DNA of 38,627 bases from JAGOSP01 sp964428075 (GCA_964428075.1 CAYRWQ010000006.1:1-38627), one strand, 5' to 3'. Counted from the first letter of the stretch, positions 25,988-34,126 are shown. Numbers and translations: made by a program. Notes: generated by a model not told the origin, from the sequence alone.

Positions 25988-27871
25988 ATGACTCCTTCAC
26001 TTCGAGAACGTTATCTCAATTTTTTTGCAGAGAAAGGACACGCTATCGTTCCTTCTGCTTCGCTACGACCTGAAAATGACCCCACCACACTCTTCACGGG
26101 TTCAGGGATGCAGCCCATGCTCCCATATTTTCTAGGAGCTGTTCATCCGCTCGGAAAGCGCATTACGGATTCACAGAAGTCTTTTCGTACACAGGATATC
26201 GAAGAGGTTGGCGACAACCGACATACGACTTTTTTTGAGATGTTGGGAAATTGGTCATTTGGGGATTACTTCAAAAAAGAACAGATTGCTTGGATGTGGG
26301 AGTTTTTGGTGAACGATCTTCACATTCATCCTCAACAACTTTACTTCTCTTGTTTTCGGGGTAATTCAGATTTGGCTATTCCCCAAGACACTGAGTCGGC
26401 CGCTTTGTGGCAGGGACACTTACAGAGTGTTGGCATCTCAGCCAAGATTGTCGATTTTCCAGAACGCGATGGAATGCAGGGTGGACGCATTTTTTATTAT
26501 GATGAGAAGAAAAACTGGTGGAGTCGGGCAGGGATACCTTCGGCTATGCCCGTTGGTGAACCAGGTGGCCCGGACACCGAAATGTTCTTTGATTTTAGGC
26601 CAGACCTTGGCGATCAGTGCATTCCCAATACTCCCTTTTCGGGAAACTTTTGCCATGTCAATTGCGACTGCGGACGTTTCATGGAAATCGGGAATAATGT
26701 CTTCATGCAATACCAAAAAACCGAAAATGGCTTTGATGAATTAGCACAAAAAAATGTCGACTTCGGTGGCGGATTGGAACGACTTTTAGCTGCCCAAGCG
26801 AATAATCCAGATATATTCATGACCCCATTGTTCGAAAATGCACGCCAGGTTATCTCACAACTAACCGGAAGACAATACGGGGAAAATCCTGAAGACACGT
26901 ATGCATATCGTGTCGTACTCGATCACATTCGTGCCGCCGTGTTTTTGATCAGTGACGGTATTTTGCCGTCGAACAAAGATCAAGGATATTTTGTACGTCG
27001 CTTGATAAGACGGGCGGTGCGTTTTGGACAATCACTGCGCTTTGAGCAAGGTTTCACCGAACAAGTCGGAGCGACTTATATCGCCACCTATGCTTCAGCG
27101 TACCCGAACCTGGACCTGGAACGAAAACATATTCTCTCAGAACTTTCTCAAGAAGAGATGAAATTTCGTAAGACTTTAGAAATTGGCTTGCGTGAGTTTC
27201 AGAAGTTGTCTGGAGAGGTAATCAGCGGGACAGACGCTTTTATGCTGTTTTCGTCATATGGTTTCCCAATTGAGGTAACAGAAGAATTGGCACGTGAGGC
27301 CGGTAAAACGGTCGATCTGGTTTCGTTTCAAGATGAACTCAAGCGACATCAGACACTCTCTCGTACGGCCAGTGCGGGGAAATTCAAAGGAGGTCTCGCT
27401 GATCAGAGCAAAAAGGTAACGGCATTTCATACGCTGACCCATTTGTTACTTGCAGGATTACGTCGGGAACTCGGAAATGGAGTGCATCAAGCTGGATCAA
27501 ATATCACCCCAGAGCGCACACGTTTTGATTTCACCTATCCAGAAAAAGTATCGCGTGATGTTTTGGATCGCATTGAAACATATGTAAACACGGCTCTGGA
27601 TTCTGGTATCGTGGTCACAACAGAGATCATGGACAAGGAAACCGCGCGCGCCTCTGGTGTAGAAGGAAGTTTTTGGGAGAAATATCCGGAAAAAGTCACT
27701 GTGTATCGCGTGATGGGCAGGGACGGTATCGTGTATTCTCAAGAGCTCTGTGGTGGTCCGCATGTGCAGACATCCGATGATATCTTAAGTTTCGGACATA
27801 TGAAAATCCAGAAAGAAGAGGCCTGCGCAGCCGGTGTCCGACGTATCAAAGCCGTACTCTTTTTGGGGTAG
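25988..27871 (+). CDS. alaS: Alanyl-tRNA synthetase, short form without C-Ala domain
   Basis: AlaRS charges tRNA-Ala. The 627-residue protein has the class II catalytic core: motif 1 near FTGSGMQPMLPYFLG, motif 2 near HTTFFEMLGNWSFGDYF, and GGGLERL in motif 3. The tRNA-recognition helical domain follows, and then the editing domain with the metal ligands H-x3-H (HTLTHLL) and C-x3-H (CGGPH). It ends in AAGVRRIKAVLFLG, the end of the editing domain. The coiled-coil and C-Ala domain of the standard 870-880 residue enzyme is absent, with an ordinary stop codon and no coding remnant downstream. An insert with CHVNCDCGRF lies in the catalytic core region. Charging and editing should both be possible. 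Confidence 0.95.
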   Translation: MTPSLRERYLNFFAEKGHAIVPSASLRPENDPTTLFTGSGMQPMLPYFLGAVHPLGKRITDSQKSFRTQDIEEVGDNRHTTFFEMLGNWSFGDYFKKEQIAWMWEFLVNDLHIHPQQLYFSCFRGNSDLAIPQDTESAALWQGHLQSVGISAKIVDFPERDGMQGGRIFYYDEKKNWWSRAGIPSAMPVGEPGGPDTEMFFDFRPDLGDQCIPNTPFSGNFCHVNCDCGRFMEIGNNVFMQYQKTENGFDELAQKNVDFGGGLERLLAAQANNPDIFMTPLFENARQVISQLTGRQYGENPEDTYAYRVVLDHIRAAVFLISDGILPSNKDQGYFVRRLIRRAVRFGQSLRFEQGFTEQVGATYIATYASAYPNLDLERKHILSELSQEEMKFRKTLEIGLREFQKLSGEVISGTDAFMLFSSYGFPIEVTEELAREAGKTVDLVSFQDELKRHQTLSRTASAGKFKGGLADQSKKVTAFHTLTHLLLAGLRRELGNGVHQAGSNITPERTRFDFTYPEKVSRDVLDRIETYVNTALDSGIVVTTEIMDKETARASGVEGSFWEKYPEKVTVYRVMGRDGIVYSQELCGGPHVQTSDDILSFGHMKIQKEEACAAGVRRIKAVLFLG

Positions 27872-27888
27872 ACCTGATCTGGGGTGAC

Positions 27889-27917
27889 TTGACGACTCTT
27901 ATTTAGCACTCTATAAT
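27889..27917 (+). promoter_or_regulatory. groES promoter
   Basis: TTGACG (27889-27894), a 17-base spacer and a perfect TATAAT (27912-27917) form a strong sigma70-type promoter. The -10 box lies inside the spacer of the CIRCE operator, so repressor binding would block RNA polymerase. The leader to ATG 27951 is about 27 bases. Confidence 0.85.
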
Positions 27918-27929
27918 AGCGAGTGCTAC
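27903..27929. promoter_or_regulatory. CIRCE operator (HrcA binding site)
   Basis: TTAGCACTC (27903-27911), a nine-base spacer, and GAGTGCTAC (27921-27929) match the CIRCE consensus TTAGCACTC-N9-GAGTGCTAA in all but the last base. CIRCE is bound by the heat-shock repressor HrcA in many bacteria. It predicts that groES is induced on heat or protein-folding stress. hrcA itself is not in this window. Confidence 0.93.
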
Positions 27930-27950
27930 TAATCAGTAAGAATACAGTGT

Positions 27951-28238
27951 ATGAAGAAACCGAATATCAGGCCATTGGGAGAAAATGTGCTCGTACTACC
28001 TGACAAAGCTGAGCAAAAGACATCGGGGGGTATATTTTTGCCTGATACCGCGCGCGAAGAGCGCCCGCAACAAGGGGTGGTTCGTGCCATTGGCGAGAGC
28101 GAGAAAATCAAAGTTGTGGTAAATCAGAAAGTCATTTACAACCGATACGGAGGCACTGAAGTAAAGATCGGTTCTGATGAGTATTTACTTGTCGCGAATA
28201 AAGATATTCTTGCCGTGATTGACAGTAGTGCTGAATAG
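27951..28238 (+). CDS. groES: Co-chaperonin GroES
   Basis: GroES is the heptameric lid of the GroEL folding chamber. The 95-residue protein has the family start IRPLGENVLVLPDKAE, the mobile loop KTSGGIFLPDTAREERPQQG that contacts GroEL, and the ending LLVANKDILAVID. Length is normal. It is controlled by a promoter overlapped by a CIRCE element. In most bacteria groEL follows directly, but here a strong terminator and an opposing gene follow, so groEL must lie elsewhere or be absent. No clear Shine-Dalgarno precedes the ATG. Confidence 0.95.
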   Translation: MKKPNIRPLGENVLVLPDKAEQKTSGGIFLPDTAREERPQQGVVRAIGESEKIKVVVNQKVIYNRYGGTEVKIGSDEYLLVANKDILAVIDSSAE

Positions 28239-28272
28239 GGGAGCAACAACCCAGCTATTCAAAAATAAAAGT

Positions 28273-28304
28273 AAAATTCTCCGGCCGCATACCGGAGAAT
28301 TTTT
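28273..28304. terminator. Bidirectional terminator between groES and the rhodanese gene
   Basis: A perfect 12-bp stem (AAAATTCTCCGG / CCGGAGAATTTT) with a seven-base loop is flanked by T-rich sequence on both strands. It would end groES transcription on the plus strand and the priA-def-fmt-rhodanese transcript on the minus strand. Confidence 0.9.
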
Positions 28305-28337
28305 GTATTGGTATACATCACCCGATCACCCTTTCTT

Positions 28338-29198
28338 CTATCGGGCTGTTCCTCTTTCTGCCGGAACACCAGCTTTTTCGAGATCAAGCGGGGTACCCAT
28401 CACGGCACGTACCAAAGAAAAATTCAGGTCAGATAAACGAACAGCCGCCTGAAACGCGCTTTCTTTATCAGTGCCGTACACGAGAAGCATAGTCGACCGA
28501 GGGAGTGAGTCCGCATATGTTTCGATGGCGGATAATGGTATATTTCTGGCACCAACGATACGTGCAAGAGCAAAATCCTGTTCACTTCTTACGTCGAGAA
28601 ACAGCACTTTATTCGAAGTGGTGTCGATATATTTCCGGGTCTCTTCTGGAGTCAAAAATGTGACTTTAGATTGATCGACTAGTGAATTGAAATCACCAAA
28701 AGAAATAAGCGGATAGCGCTCTTTTTGTAAGTTTTCAAACCCACCTGAAATGAAAAAATGAGGGATATTTCGTTTGGTGAGTATATGAGTGATCGAGGGG
28801 AGCTGATCAGCCTGGTTCAGAGAAAAAACGATGAAAATGGTTTTCTGGTCTTGTGGAAGAGAAGCCTCAAGTGTCTCTGGCGTTACCAGTTGCGAATGTG
28901 GAACATGTGATTGTTCAAATTGCTCTTGAGGACGAATGTCGAAGAAAACCACTTCTTTTCCTTGTTCGAGAGAGCGCCATATGTCTTGGATCGAAATAAA
29001 AGGTAACGATTCTTCAGCATTCATTGATGATGTTGAGCTGGTTTCTGATGCGGGTGTGTTTGCGGGAGGAGCAGAAAACCGCCTGAGCAGCGGTTTAGAA
29101 AACATAAAAATGCCGACACACAAAATAGCAATCATACCGATAAAGAGTACGCTACTCTCCTGTCTCGGAGCAGGGATGGGCGATCGAGGGTGTGTCAT
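28338..29198 (-). CDS. Membrane-anchored double rhodanese-like protein without catalytic cysteines
   Basis: The 286-residue protein has an N-terminal TM anchor (about 16-36), a Ser/Thr/Pro linker, and two rhodanese-like domains (about 66-165 and 180-280). Domain 2 has the typical VLFLDVRSEQDFALARIVGARNIPLSAI; domain 1 has VVFFDIRPQEQFEQSHVPHS. In active rhodaneses a Cys starts the loop after the central strand. Here the corresponding loops read SLNQADQ and GTDKES, and the only Cys (C27) is in the TM segment. Sulfur transfer is therefore unlikely; binding or scaffolding is more likely. It starts 25 bases after fmt on the same strand, probably as the last gene of that operon, and ends at the shared terminator. 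Confidence 0.82.
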   Translation of the reverse strand: MTHPRSPIPAPRQESSVLFIGMIAILCVGIFMFSKPLLRRFSAPPANTPASETSSTSSMNAEESLPFISIQDIWRSLEQGKEVVFFDIRPQEQFEQSHVPHSQLVTPETLEASLPQDQKTIFIVFSLNQADQLPSITHILTKRNIPHFFISGGFENLQKERYPLISFGDFNSLVDQSKVTFLTPEETRKYIDTTSNKVLFLDVRSEQDFALARIVGARNIPLSAIETYADSLPRSTMLLVYGTDKESAFQAAVRLSDLNFSLVRAVMGTPLDLEKAGVPAERGTAR

Positions 29199-29223
29199 GT
29201 GTATTGGGAATCAAGAAACAGAT

Positions 29224-30237
29224 TTATTGCAGGATGCTGCCGATGAATTTCCGGTATCCATTGATAAAGGTTTTAATATCAGTCTTTTCCTTCCCTTCCA
29301 GCTGGACGACCTCCAGAAGAAGGACCCCGGTTCCAGTTTGCACTCCAATAGATTCGCCGATTTCAAAAACTTCTCCTGTAAGGTGTTTCGTAATAGGTGG
29401 TTTTTTCAGATGAGCGACGGACAAAAGCTTGAGTCGAAGCGATGTTTTTCCGTTCTTCCAAAGAGTGAATATGCCCGGCCATGGTGACAAAGCACGGTAA
29501 CGATTATAGATGGACTGTGAATCATCATTCCAGAAAATACGCCCATCTTCACGATCAATGAGTTGGCACAATGTTACTTGTGCTTCATCTTGTTTCGTAA
29601 AAGTGAGCGCATGTGTATGTTTGAGAAGCTGGGGAATCGTATGCGCAAGAAGTTCAGAGCCAAGAACGGCAAGTCGGGCCTCCAGATTGGTCCGGGTTTC
29701 ATCGGGGTCGATGGGTGTCTTTTCGGTCGCGATGATGTCTCCGGTATCCATGCCCTTATCCATAAGCATGAGCGTGACGCCGGTTTCGGTCTCGCCCGCA
29801 AGCAATGCGTTTTGAATCGGCGACGCGCCTCGCCATTTCGGCAAGAGAGAGGCGTGTACATTGACACAGCCATATCGAGGGATCGCAAGTATCCTTTCCG
29901 GGAGAATTCTTCCATAGGCGGCGACAATAATCAGATCTGGATCCCAGTTCTTCAAGGCAGAAACAGTCTCGTCATCCATTTTTTCCGGCTGGAAAATAGG
30001 AATGCCATAACGAAGCGCGACGGTTTTTGTCTGGCTTGGTTTATATTCTTGCTGACGCCCAACCGGTTTGTCGGGCTGTGTGATAACTCCGACAATATGA
30101 TACTGATGATCAATAAGACTTTGAAGAACGGTAGCGGAAAATTGTGGCGTCCCCATGAATACGATCCGCACTTGTAACACATGTCCTTGGACACCAACGG
30201 ACGACTCTTTGACCCCTTTATTCGATGATGCGTCCAT
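29224..30237 (-). CDS. fmt: Methionyl-tRNA formyltransferase
   Basis: Fmt formylates Met-tRNA-fMet for translation initiation. The protein (337 residues from the longest ATG) has the family start VRIVFMGTPQFSATVL, the formyl-transfer core with IVAAYGRILPERIL and NVHASLLPKWRGASPIQNAL (catalytic Asn and His), and GVTLMLMDKGMDTGDI with the catalytic Asp. A C-terminal OB-like domain (about 230-337) includes RALSPWPGIFT. The ATG at 30237 overlaps def by 20 bases and gives about 22 extra N-terminal residues. An in-frame GTG at 30171 (VRIVFMGTP) would give a standard-length protein and may be the true start. Pairing with def is the usual bacterial arrangement. Confidence 0.94.
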   Translation of the reverse strand: MDASSNKGVKESSVGVQGHVLQVRIVFMGTPQFSATVLQSLIDHQYHIVGVITQPDKPVGRQQEYKPSQTKTVALRYGIPIFQPEKMDDETVSALKNWDPDLIIVAAYGRILPERILAIPRYGCVNVHASLLPKWRGASPIQNALLAGETETGVTLMLMDKGMDTGDIIATEKTPIDPDETRTNLEARLAVLGSELLAHTIPQLLKHTHALTFTKQDEAQVTLCQLIDREDGRIFWNDDSQSIYNRYRALSPWPGIFTLWKNGKTSLRLKLLSVAHLKKPPITKHLTGEVFEIGESIGVQTGTGVLLLEVVQLEGKEKTDIKTFINGYRKFIGSILQ

Positions 30238-30709
30238 AGATTTTTCCTTGTTTATCTTTTTGTTTCTGAAAGCGTTTGCATATCAGTATACCATCAAGAT
30301 GATCGATTTCATGCTGCAGTACGATAGCAAGAAGACCATTCGCGCGAATCCGTTTCGGGAGACCCTTTTCGTTCCAATATTTCACCGTGATTTCCTCATG
30401 CCGTTCAATCGGGAAGAATACTCCAGGAATACTGAGACACCCTTCTTCAAAGAAGATTTTTTCTTGTGAGCGACTTGTGATTTCCGGATTGACATACTTG
30501 CTGACCACGCCACTGATTTCAATGACACAGAGGCGTTCGGGGATACCAATTTGCGGTGCAGCGAGACCTATTCCGTCTGCCAGGCGCATCGTAGACACCA
30601 TATCCTCGAAGAGGGTGCGAATCGTATCAGAAATCGGCAAAGAAACGGCCTGAGCCTTATGGTTCAGGACGGTGGCATTGGCATCAGTGATAATCGTACG
30701 CGTGTTCAT
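30218..30709 (-). CDS. def: Peptide deformylase
   Basis: Def removes the N-formyl group from new proteins, completing the cycle begun by Fmt. The 163-residue metalloenzyme has all three motifs: GIGLAAPQ (46-53), EGCLS (89-93) and HEIDH (133-137), which supply the Cys and two His metal ligands and the catalytic Glu. Length is normal. Its ATG overlaps the stop of the priA-like gene in the four bases ATGA, and its end overlaps fmt by 20 bases, so translation is probably coupled across all three genes. Confidence 0.95.
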   Translation of the reverse strand: MNTRTIITDANATVLNHKAQAVSLPISDTIRTLFEDMVSTMRLADGIGLAAPQIGIPERLCVIEISGVVSKYVNPEITSRSQEKIFFEEGCLSIPGVFFPIERHEEITVKYWNEKGLPKRIRANGLLAIVLQHEIDHLDGILICKRFQKQKDKQGKIYGRIIE

Positions 30710-32679
30710 ATGGGAAGCGACAGAGGATCTCGATCAATAAAGGTATCCTTTGGGAGGGTAGAGAGCCAATCGGTAAGCTGAGATGGCAGTATGGCCTCTG
30801 GCACTCGAAAAACGATGTACGAAACATACCTCCCTCGAGAATGACGGGAAGATGCCCGCACTACGAAAATACGCCATTTTTCGCTTTCTGGCAATGCCCT
30901 GAGGCTTTTTTCCAGCTTCTCTGTGTCATGATCGGCTTGTGCTTGAGTATCGCGTAAGACTTCGAGGACTATGAGCCGTGAGAAGGGTGGGTAGTTGAGC
31001 GCCTTGCGATCTTGAAGGAATACCCGTATCAGGTGTTCTGGAGATTCGGAGGCCAAGGTACGGAAGAAAAAATTTTCCGGTTGAAAGGTTTCTAAAAAGA
31101 CTTTCCCGGTGGCACCGGCTAAGAGACGGGCTCGAAAGACACGCCAAGCGAAACGCTCATCTGTGCGAAAATCATTCCACGAAAGAAAGGTGTCCGCATC
31201 GATGAAAACGAATGTCTTGGCACGCTCGTCATCGAGTACGTTCAGAAGAGAAGGAACACCGATAAGGATATCAGCCTCACCGGTGACGTGCTGATCGACC
31301 AGAAGCGAGCGTTTGGATTGTGTACTGTGCGTATTGCGGTCGATGCGTCGCACTTGCGCTGATGGAAACAGGGTATGAATTTCTTTCTCGATACGTTCAG
31401 TTCCGAAACCGATTTGTTTAAATCTGAGATGGCCGCACTCAGGACAACTGGGAAATAGAGAGGTCTCCATGGAACATACCGAGCAAGAGAAACGCCCTGA
31501 TTTTTCTGGGTGAACGATCGCCTGACATTGCGTGCAGCGATAGATTTTCTTACAACTTTCACAAATCGTGATCTTTGAGTAACCAGACTGATTCGCAATA
31601 AGGACGACTCTTTCTTGGCGAATAAGCGCGTGTTGGATATATTCCCGAGATGCAATCGAGAGTGGCGCGTAATTTTTTCGGTAACGCTCAAGACGTAGAT
31701 TAATGATCTCAAGTGGGGCAAGTGGCAATGAATGGGTGAGGTCAATATGTTTCACTTCGACAGAAGCCTTGGCATGTTCTTGGATCGTGTCGAGGAAAGG
31801 TGAAACCGAAATAACATCCGCCTGAAAAAGTTCGGCAAGACGTGAGGCAACACGACGGCCATTATAGCGTGGACTCATGTCCCACTGTTTATAGGCATCG
31901 TCAGACGGATCGATGAGGAGTATTGTCCCAAGGTCAGCAAAAGGTGCAAAGAGAGCCTGCCGTGTTCCGAGGATCACCGCACCTGAGACACGAGCTTGTT
32001 CCCATGCCCTTGAGAAAGCTTTTTTCGGGAGTGTACTCGAAAGCAGAACATGCTCAATGCCAAAGTGAATAAGCGAAGCCGAGAGAAGTTCAGCCGAAAA
32101 TATTTCGGGGATCAGAATAAGCACAGTCTTTCGTACCCGCAATCTTTTGAGTCGCGCTCGTATGATACAAGCCAGAGCAGCATCACGTTTTTGAGGATGA
32201 ATAGTGAGTGCGTACTGACCAGGAAGAGAAAGGGGAGCGAGCGTTCTTTTAAGAGCAGCAAAGGGTTTGAGGGAAACTGGTGCCTGAGTACATGGCGCGT
32301 ACTTGGATTCGTATTGGATGCTGATTGGCTCTGAAACAGTAGTGACTCTCTTCTTATCCTCGGTAACAAAATGCACCAGTGTTTTCCCGAGTGGAGTGAA
32401 ATACTCCTGACTCAGGAGTTGGGCTAGGGTCAATTGTTCTTGCGTTAGATGTTGGGGAACAAGTAGAGAGCGCACCTCTTTCATCCAAGCGGCCGGAGGG
32501 GTATCTAAGGGTAGGGTAGTCGTCACAACACCTCGCAGCTCCTGTTTTCCAAAGGGAATAAGAATGAGAGAACCGATGGGGATATCTTGACGCGAAAAGT
32601 ACGAAAAAATTGGCGATCGCTTGAGAGGCAGAATCGTAAGGGGAGCGACTTCGATGCGATAAAAATGGGTTTTCAACAT
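30706..32679 (-). CDS. priA: PriA-like primosomal protein with lost ATPase motifs
   Basis: PriA normally restarts stalled replication as a 3'-to-5' helicase. The 657-residue protein has the family layout: an N-terminal 3'BD-like domain (about 1-105), two helicase-like lobes, and an eight-cysteine zinc region C373/C376, C382/C385, C399/C402 and C412/C415. LILIPEI, ILGTRQALFAPFADLG and GFGTERIEKEIHTLFP are recognisable. The ATPase residues are gone: the Walker A position reads HPQKRDAA instead of GxGKT, DEEH is DPSD (257-260), the GTQM-KGHDF motif is GVPSLLNVLDD, and the arginine-finger motif QVAGRAGR is RLLAGATGK. Gene symbol is by homology; helicase activity is unlikely. It heads the operon with def and fmt and is open along its full length, so it is not a pseudogene. 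Confidence 0.88.
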   Translation of the reverse strand: MLKTHFYRIEVAPLTILPLKRSPIFSYFSRQDIPIGSLILIPFGKQELRGVVTTTLPLDTPPAAWMKEVRSLLVPQHLTQEQLTLAQLLSQEYFTPLGKTLVHFVTEDKKRVTTVSEPISIQYESKYAPCTQAPVSLKPFAALKRTLAPLSLPGQYALTIHPQKRDAALACIIRARLKRLRVRKTVLILIPEIFSAELLSASLIHFGIEHVLLSSTLPKKAFSRAWEQARVSGAVILGTRQALFAPFADLGTILLIDPSDDAYKQWDMSPRYNGRRVASRLAELFQADVISVSPFLDTIQEHAKASVEVKHIDLTHSLPLAPLEIINLRLERYRKNYAPLSIASREYIQHALIRQERVVLIANQSGYSKITICESCKKIYRCTQCQAIVHPEKSGRFSCSVCSMETSLFPSCPECGHLRFKQIGFGTERIEKEIHTLFPSAQVRRIDRNTHSTQSKRSLLVDQHVTGEADILIGVPSLLNVLDDERAKTFVFIDADTFLSWNDFRTDERFAWRVFRARLLAGATGKVFLETFQPENFFFRTLASESPEHLIRVFLQDRKALNYPPFSRLIVLEVLRDTQAQADHDTEKLEKSLRALPESEKWRIFVVRASSRHSRGRYVSYIVFRVPEAILPSQLTDWLSTLPKDTFIDRDPLSLPI

Positions 32680-32690
32680 ACGCCGACTCT

Positions 32691-32696
32691 ATTGTA
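32691..32696 (-). promoter_or_regulatory. -10 box of the priA-def-fmt operon
   Basis: TACAAT on the minus strand lies 11 bases before the priA-like ATG, predicting a leader of about four or five bases. No -35 consensus is visible at the expected place. Confidence 0.45.
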
Positions 32697-32751
32697 ACAA
32701 GTTTTTGAACTGGCGTATGCTCTACAGATCAGCTGGTCACTCGAATCAGTA

Positions 32752-32780
32752 TTGATTTTTTGGCTATTTTAGGCTACAAT
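32752..32780 (+). promoter_or_regulatory. thpR promoter, leaderless type
   Basis: TTGATT (32752-32757), a 17-base spacer and TACAAT (32775-32780) are followed after nine bases by ATG 32790. Transcription should begin at or almost at the start codon. The arrangement matches the secD promoter in spacing. Confidence 0.65.
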
Positions 32781-32789
32781 TCGATCATT

Positions 32790-33338
32790 ATGACTCAACA
32801 TAGGCTTTTTATTGGTATTCCGCTCTCTTCCGTACTCACGTCTCGATTGACCCGAGAGATATCGGCGTGGCCAGAAAACATCTTTCTCAAGACCCACCCA
32901 ACGAATTTACACGTCACCATCTTTTTCCTTGGGTTCATTCCTGAATCAATGGTGCCAGACATCTGCGAAAAAATCCGAATGTTCTGTGAGAAAATAGATT
33001 CATTCGAACTCACTTTCTCCAATATCGAACTCATGCCAGAGGCCGAAAACCCGAAGACAGCTCAATTATCTGGAGAACCAAGTGAGGAATTACGAAATCT
33101 GAATACCGCTCTCAAACGGGAACTTTCCTTCGTGGTCAACGCTGACTCAAAAGTCTATCGTCCGCATATCACGTTGGCACGTGTCAAAAAGTCCGCTTTT
33201 CGAAAACAAGAAGTCAAACCGGTGATTACCAAGAAACTCCATCTCGTGGAGACCGTGCAGTCCGTCGTGGTATACGACAGTATCATGGAAGACGGGAAGC
33301 GCGTGTATAGCCCACTTGAATCCGTACCTCTGATGTAA
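32790..33338 (+). CDS. thpR: RNA 2',3'-cyclic phosphodiesterase (LigT/ThpR, 2H family)
   Basis: 2H phosphodiesterases open 2',3'-cyclic phosphate ends on RNA or related nucleotides. The 182-residue protein has the two defining HxT/S motifs, H41-V-T-I and H126-I-T-L, placed symmetrically in the two lobes, with the family start RLFIGIPLS and LHVTIFFLG. The region after the second motif (ARVKKS) is also typical. Start ATG 32790 is supported by the promoter spacing; the open frame extends upstream to 32760 without a good start. Its cellular substrate is unknown, as is usual for the family. It lies divergent from the priA-like operon. Confidence 0.92.
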   Translation: MTQHRLFIGIPLSSVLTSRLTREISAWPENIFLKTHPTNLHVTIFFLGFIPESMVPDICEKIRMFCEKIDSFELTFSNIELMPEAENPKTAQLSGEPSEELRNLNTALKRELSFVVNADSKVYRPHITLARVKKSAFRKQEVKPVITKKLHLVETVQSVVVYDSIMEDGKRVYSPLESVPLM

Positions 33339-33348
33339 ATTTCCCCTT

Positions 33349-34077
33349 ATGCGGCTTTTCGGGTTTACATTCGATGTGTCGCCTCGCAACGAATTATGTA
33401 TTCGCTGTGAGGCTTGGTTGAAGAGCGGAGGGTTTCATCGTATTGCCACGGTGAATCCAGAATTTATGGTGCGCGCGTGGAATGATTTTTGCTTTGCCAG
33501 CAATCTTCGCGCGGCCGATTTGCGTGTTGTGGACGGCATCGGTATCGTAATTGCCGGACTCCTGAAAGGGAAACGCGTGAGACGTTTTCCGGGAGCCGAT
33601 CTTATGGAATCGCTGCTCGGAATAGCAGAGAAAAGAGGGTATGCCGTAGCATGCGTTGTACGTCGAGGAGGTTTATCTTCATACGAAACCATCAAACAAG
33701 CGCTTCTAAAAAAATACCCTGTATTAAAAGTAACCGGCATCGAGATGCATGCGACGTTTTGGTCGGATGGAACTCAGAAGATACCGCACCATATTTGGAC
33801 TCAGATACAACAATCAACGATCGTGTTCTGTAATTTCGGTGCACCTGAGCAGGAATATTTTACGGAAAGCCTACGTGTCAAACCAGGGAGTATTCGTCTC
33901 GCAATGGGTGTCGGGGGAAGCTTTGATTATTTAACAAGCAAACTCCATCGCGCTCCGCGCTGTATGCGCCACATCGGCCTCGAATGGCTTTGGCGTCTGG
34001 TGCAACAACCACAACGCTTGAAAAGAATCTGGCGCGCGACAGTCGTGTTTCCTTATAAAAGCATTTTAAACAAATGA
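33349..34077 (+). CDS. WecG/TagA/CpsF-family glycosyltransferase
   Basis: Members transfer a sugar such as N-acetylmannosamine onto undecaprenyl-PP-GlcNAc in teichoic acid or polysaccharide assembly. The 242-residue protein shows ATVNPEFMVRAW (family TxNxE-like start), DLRVVDGIGIVIAG with the catalytic Asp, GADLMESLLGIAEKRGY, VFCNFGAPEQEYF, MGVGGSFDYLT, and RHIGLEWLWRLVQQPQRLKR near the end. Length and order fit GT26. It begins 10 bases after thpR. The other glycan genes lie at 9-15 kb, so the surface-glycan functions are split. The exact sugar is not known. Confidence 0.92.
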   Translation: MRLFGFTFDVSPRNELCIRCEAWLKSGGFHRIATVNPEFMVRAWNDFCFASNLRAADLRVVDGIGIVIAGLLKGKRVRRFPGADLMESLLGIAEKRGYAVACVVRRGGLSSYETIKQALLKKYPVLKVTGIEMHATFWSDGTQKIPHHIWTQIQQSTIVFCNFGAPEQEYFTESLRVKPGSIRLAMGVGGSFDYLTSKLHRAPRCMRHIGLEWLWRLVQQPQRLKRIWRATVVFPYKSILNK

Positions 34078-34103
34078 AAAGGGCACCCGGTGAGGATTGC
34101 CCT
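34077..34103 (-). terminator. Minus-strand terminator of the 174-aa gene
   Basis: Read on the minus strand, AGGGCA and TGCCCT form a six-bp stem followed by TTTTC. It lies 24 bases after the stop of the minus-strand gene. The stem is modest. Confidence 0.5.
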
Positions 34104-34126
34104 AATGTGCTTTGATTGTCTCTTTT

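Noticed and set aside
29563..30177. 204-codon plus-strand frame opposite fmt
   Set aside because: It is the antisense shadow of fmt, whose motifs are complete.
30280..30292. TGGTATACT-like sequence on the minus strand
   Set aside because: It lies within def coding sequence near the end of the gene, where no promoter for a downstream gene is needed; probably chance.
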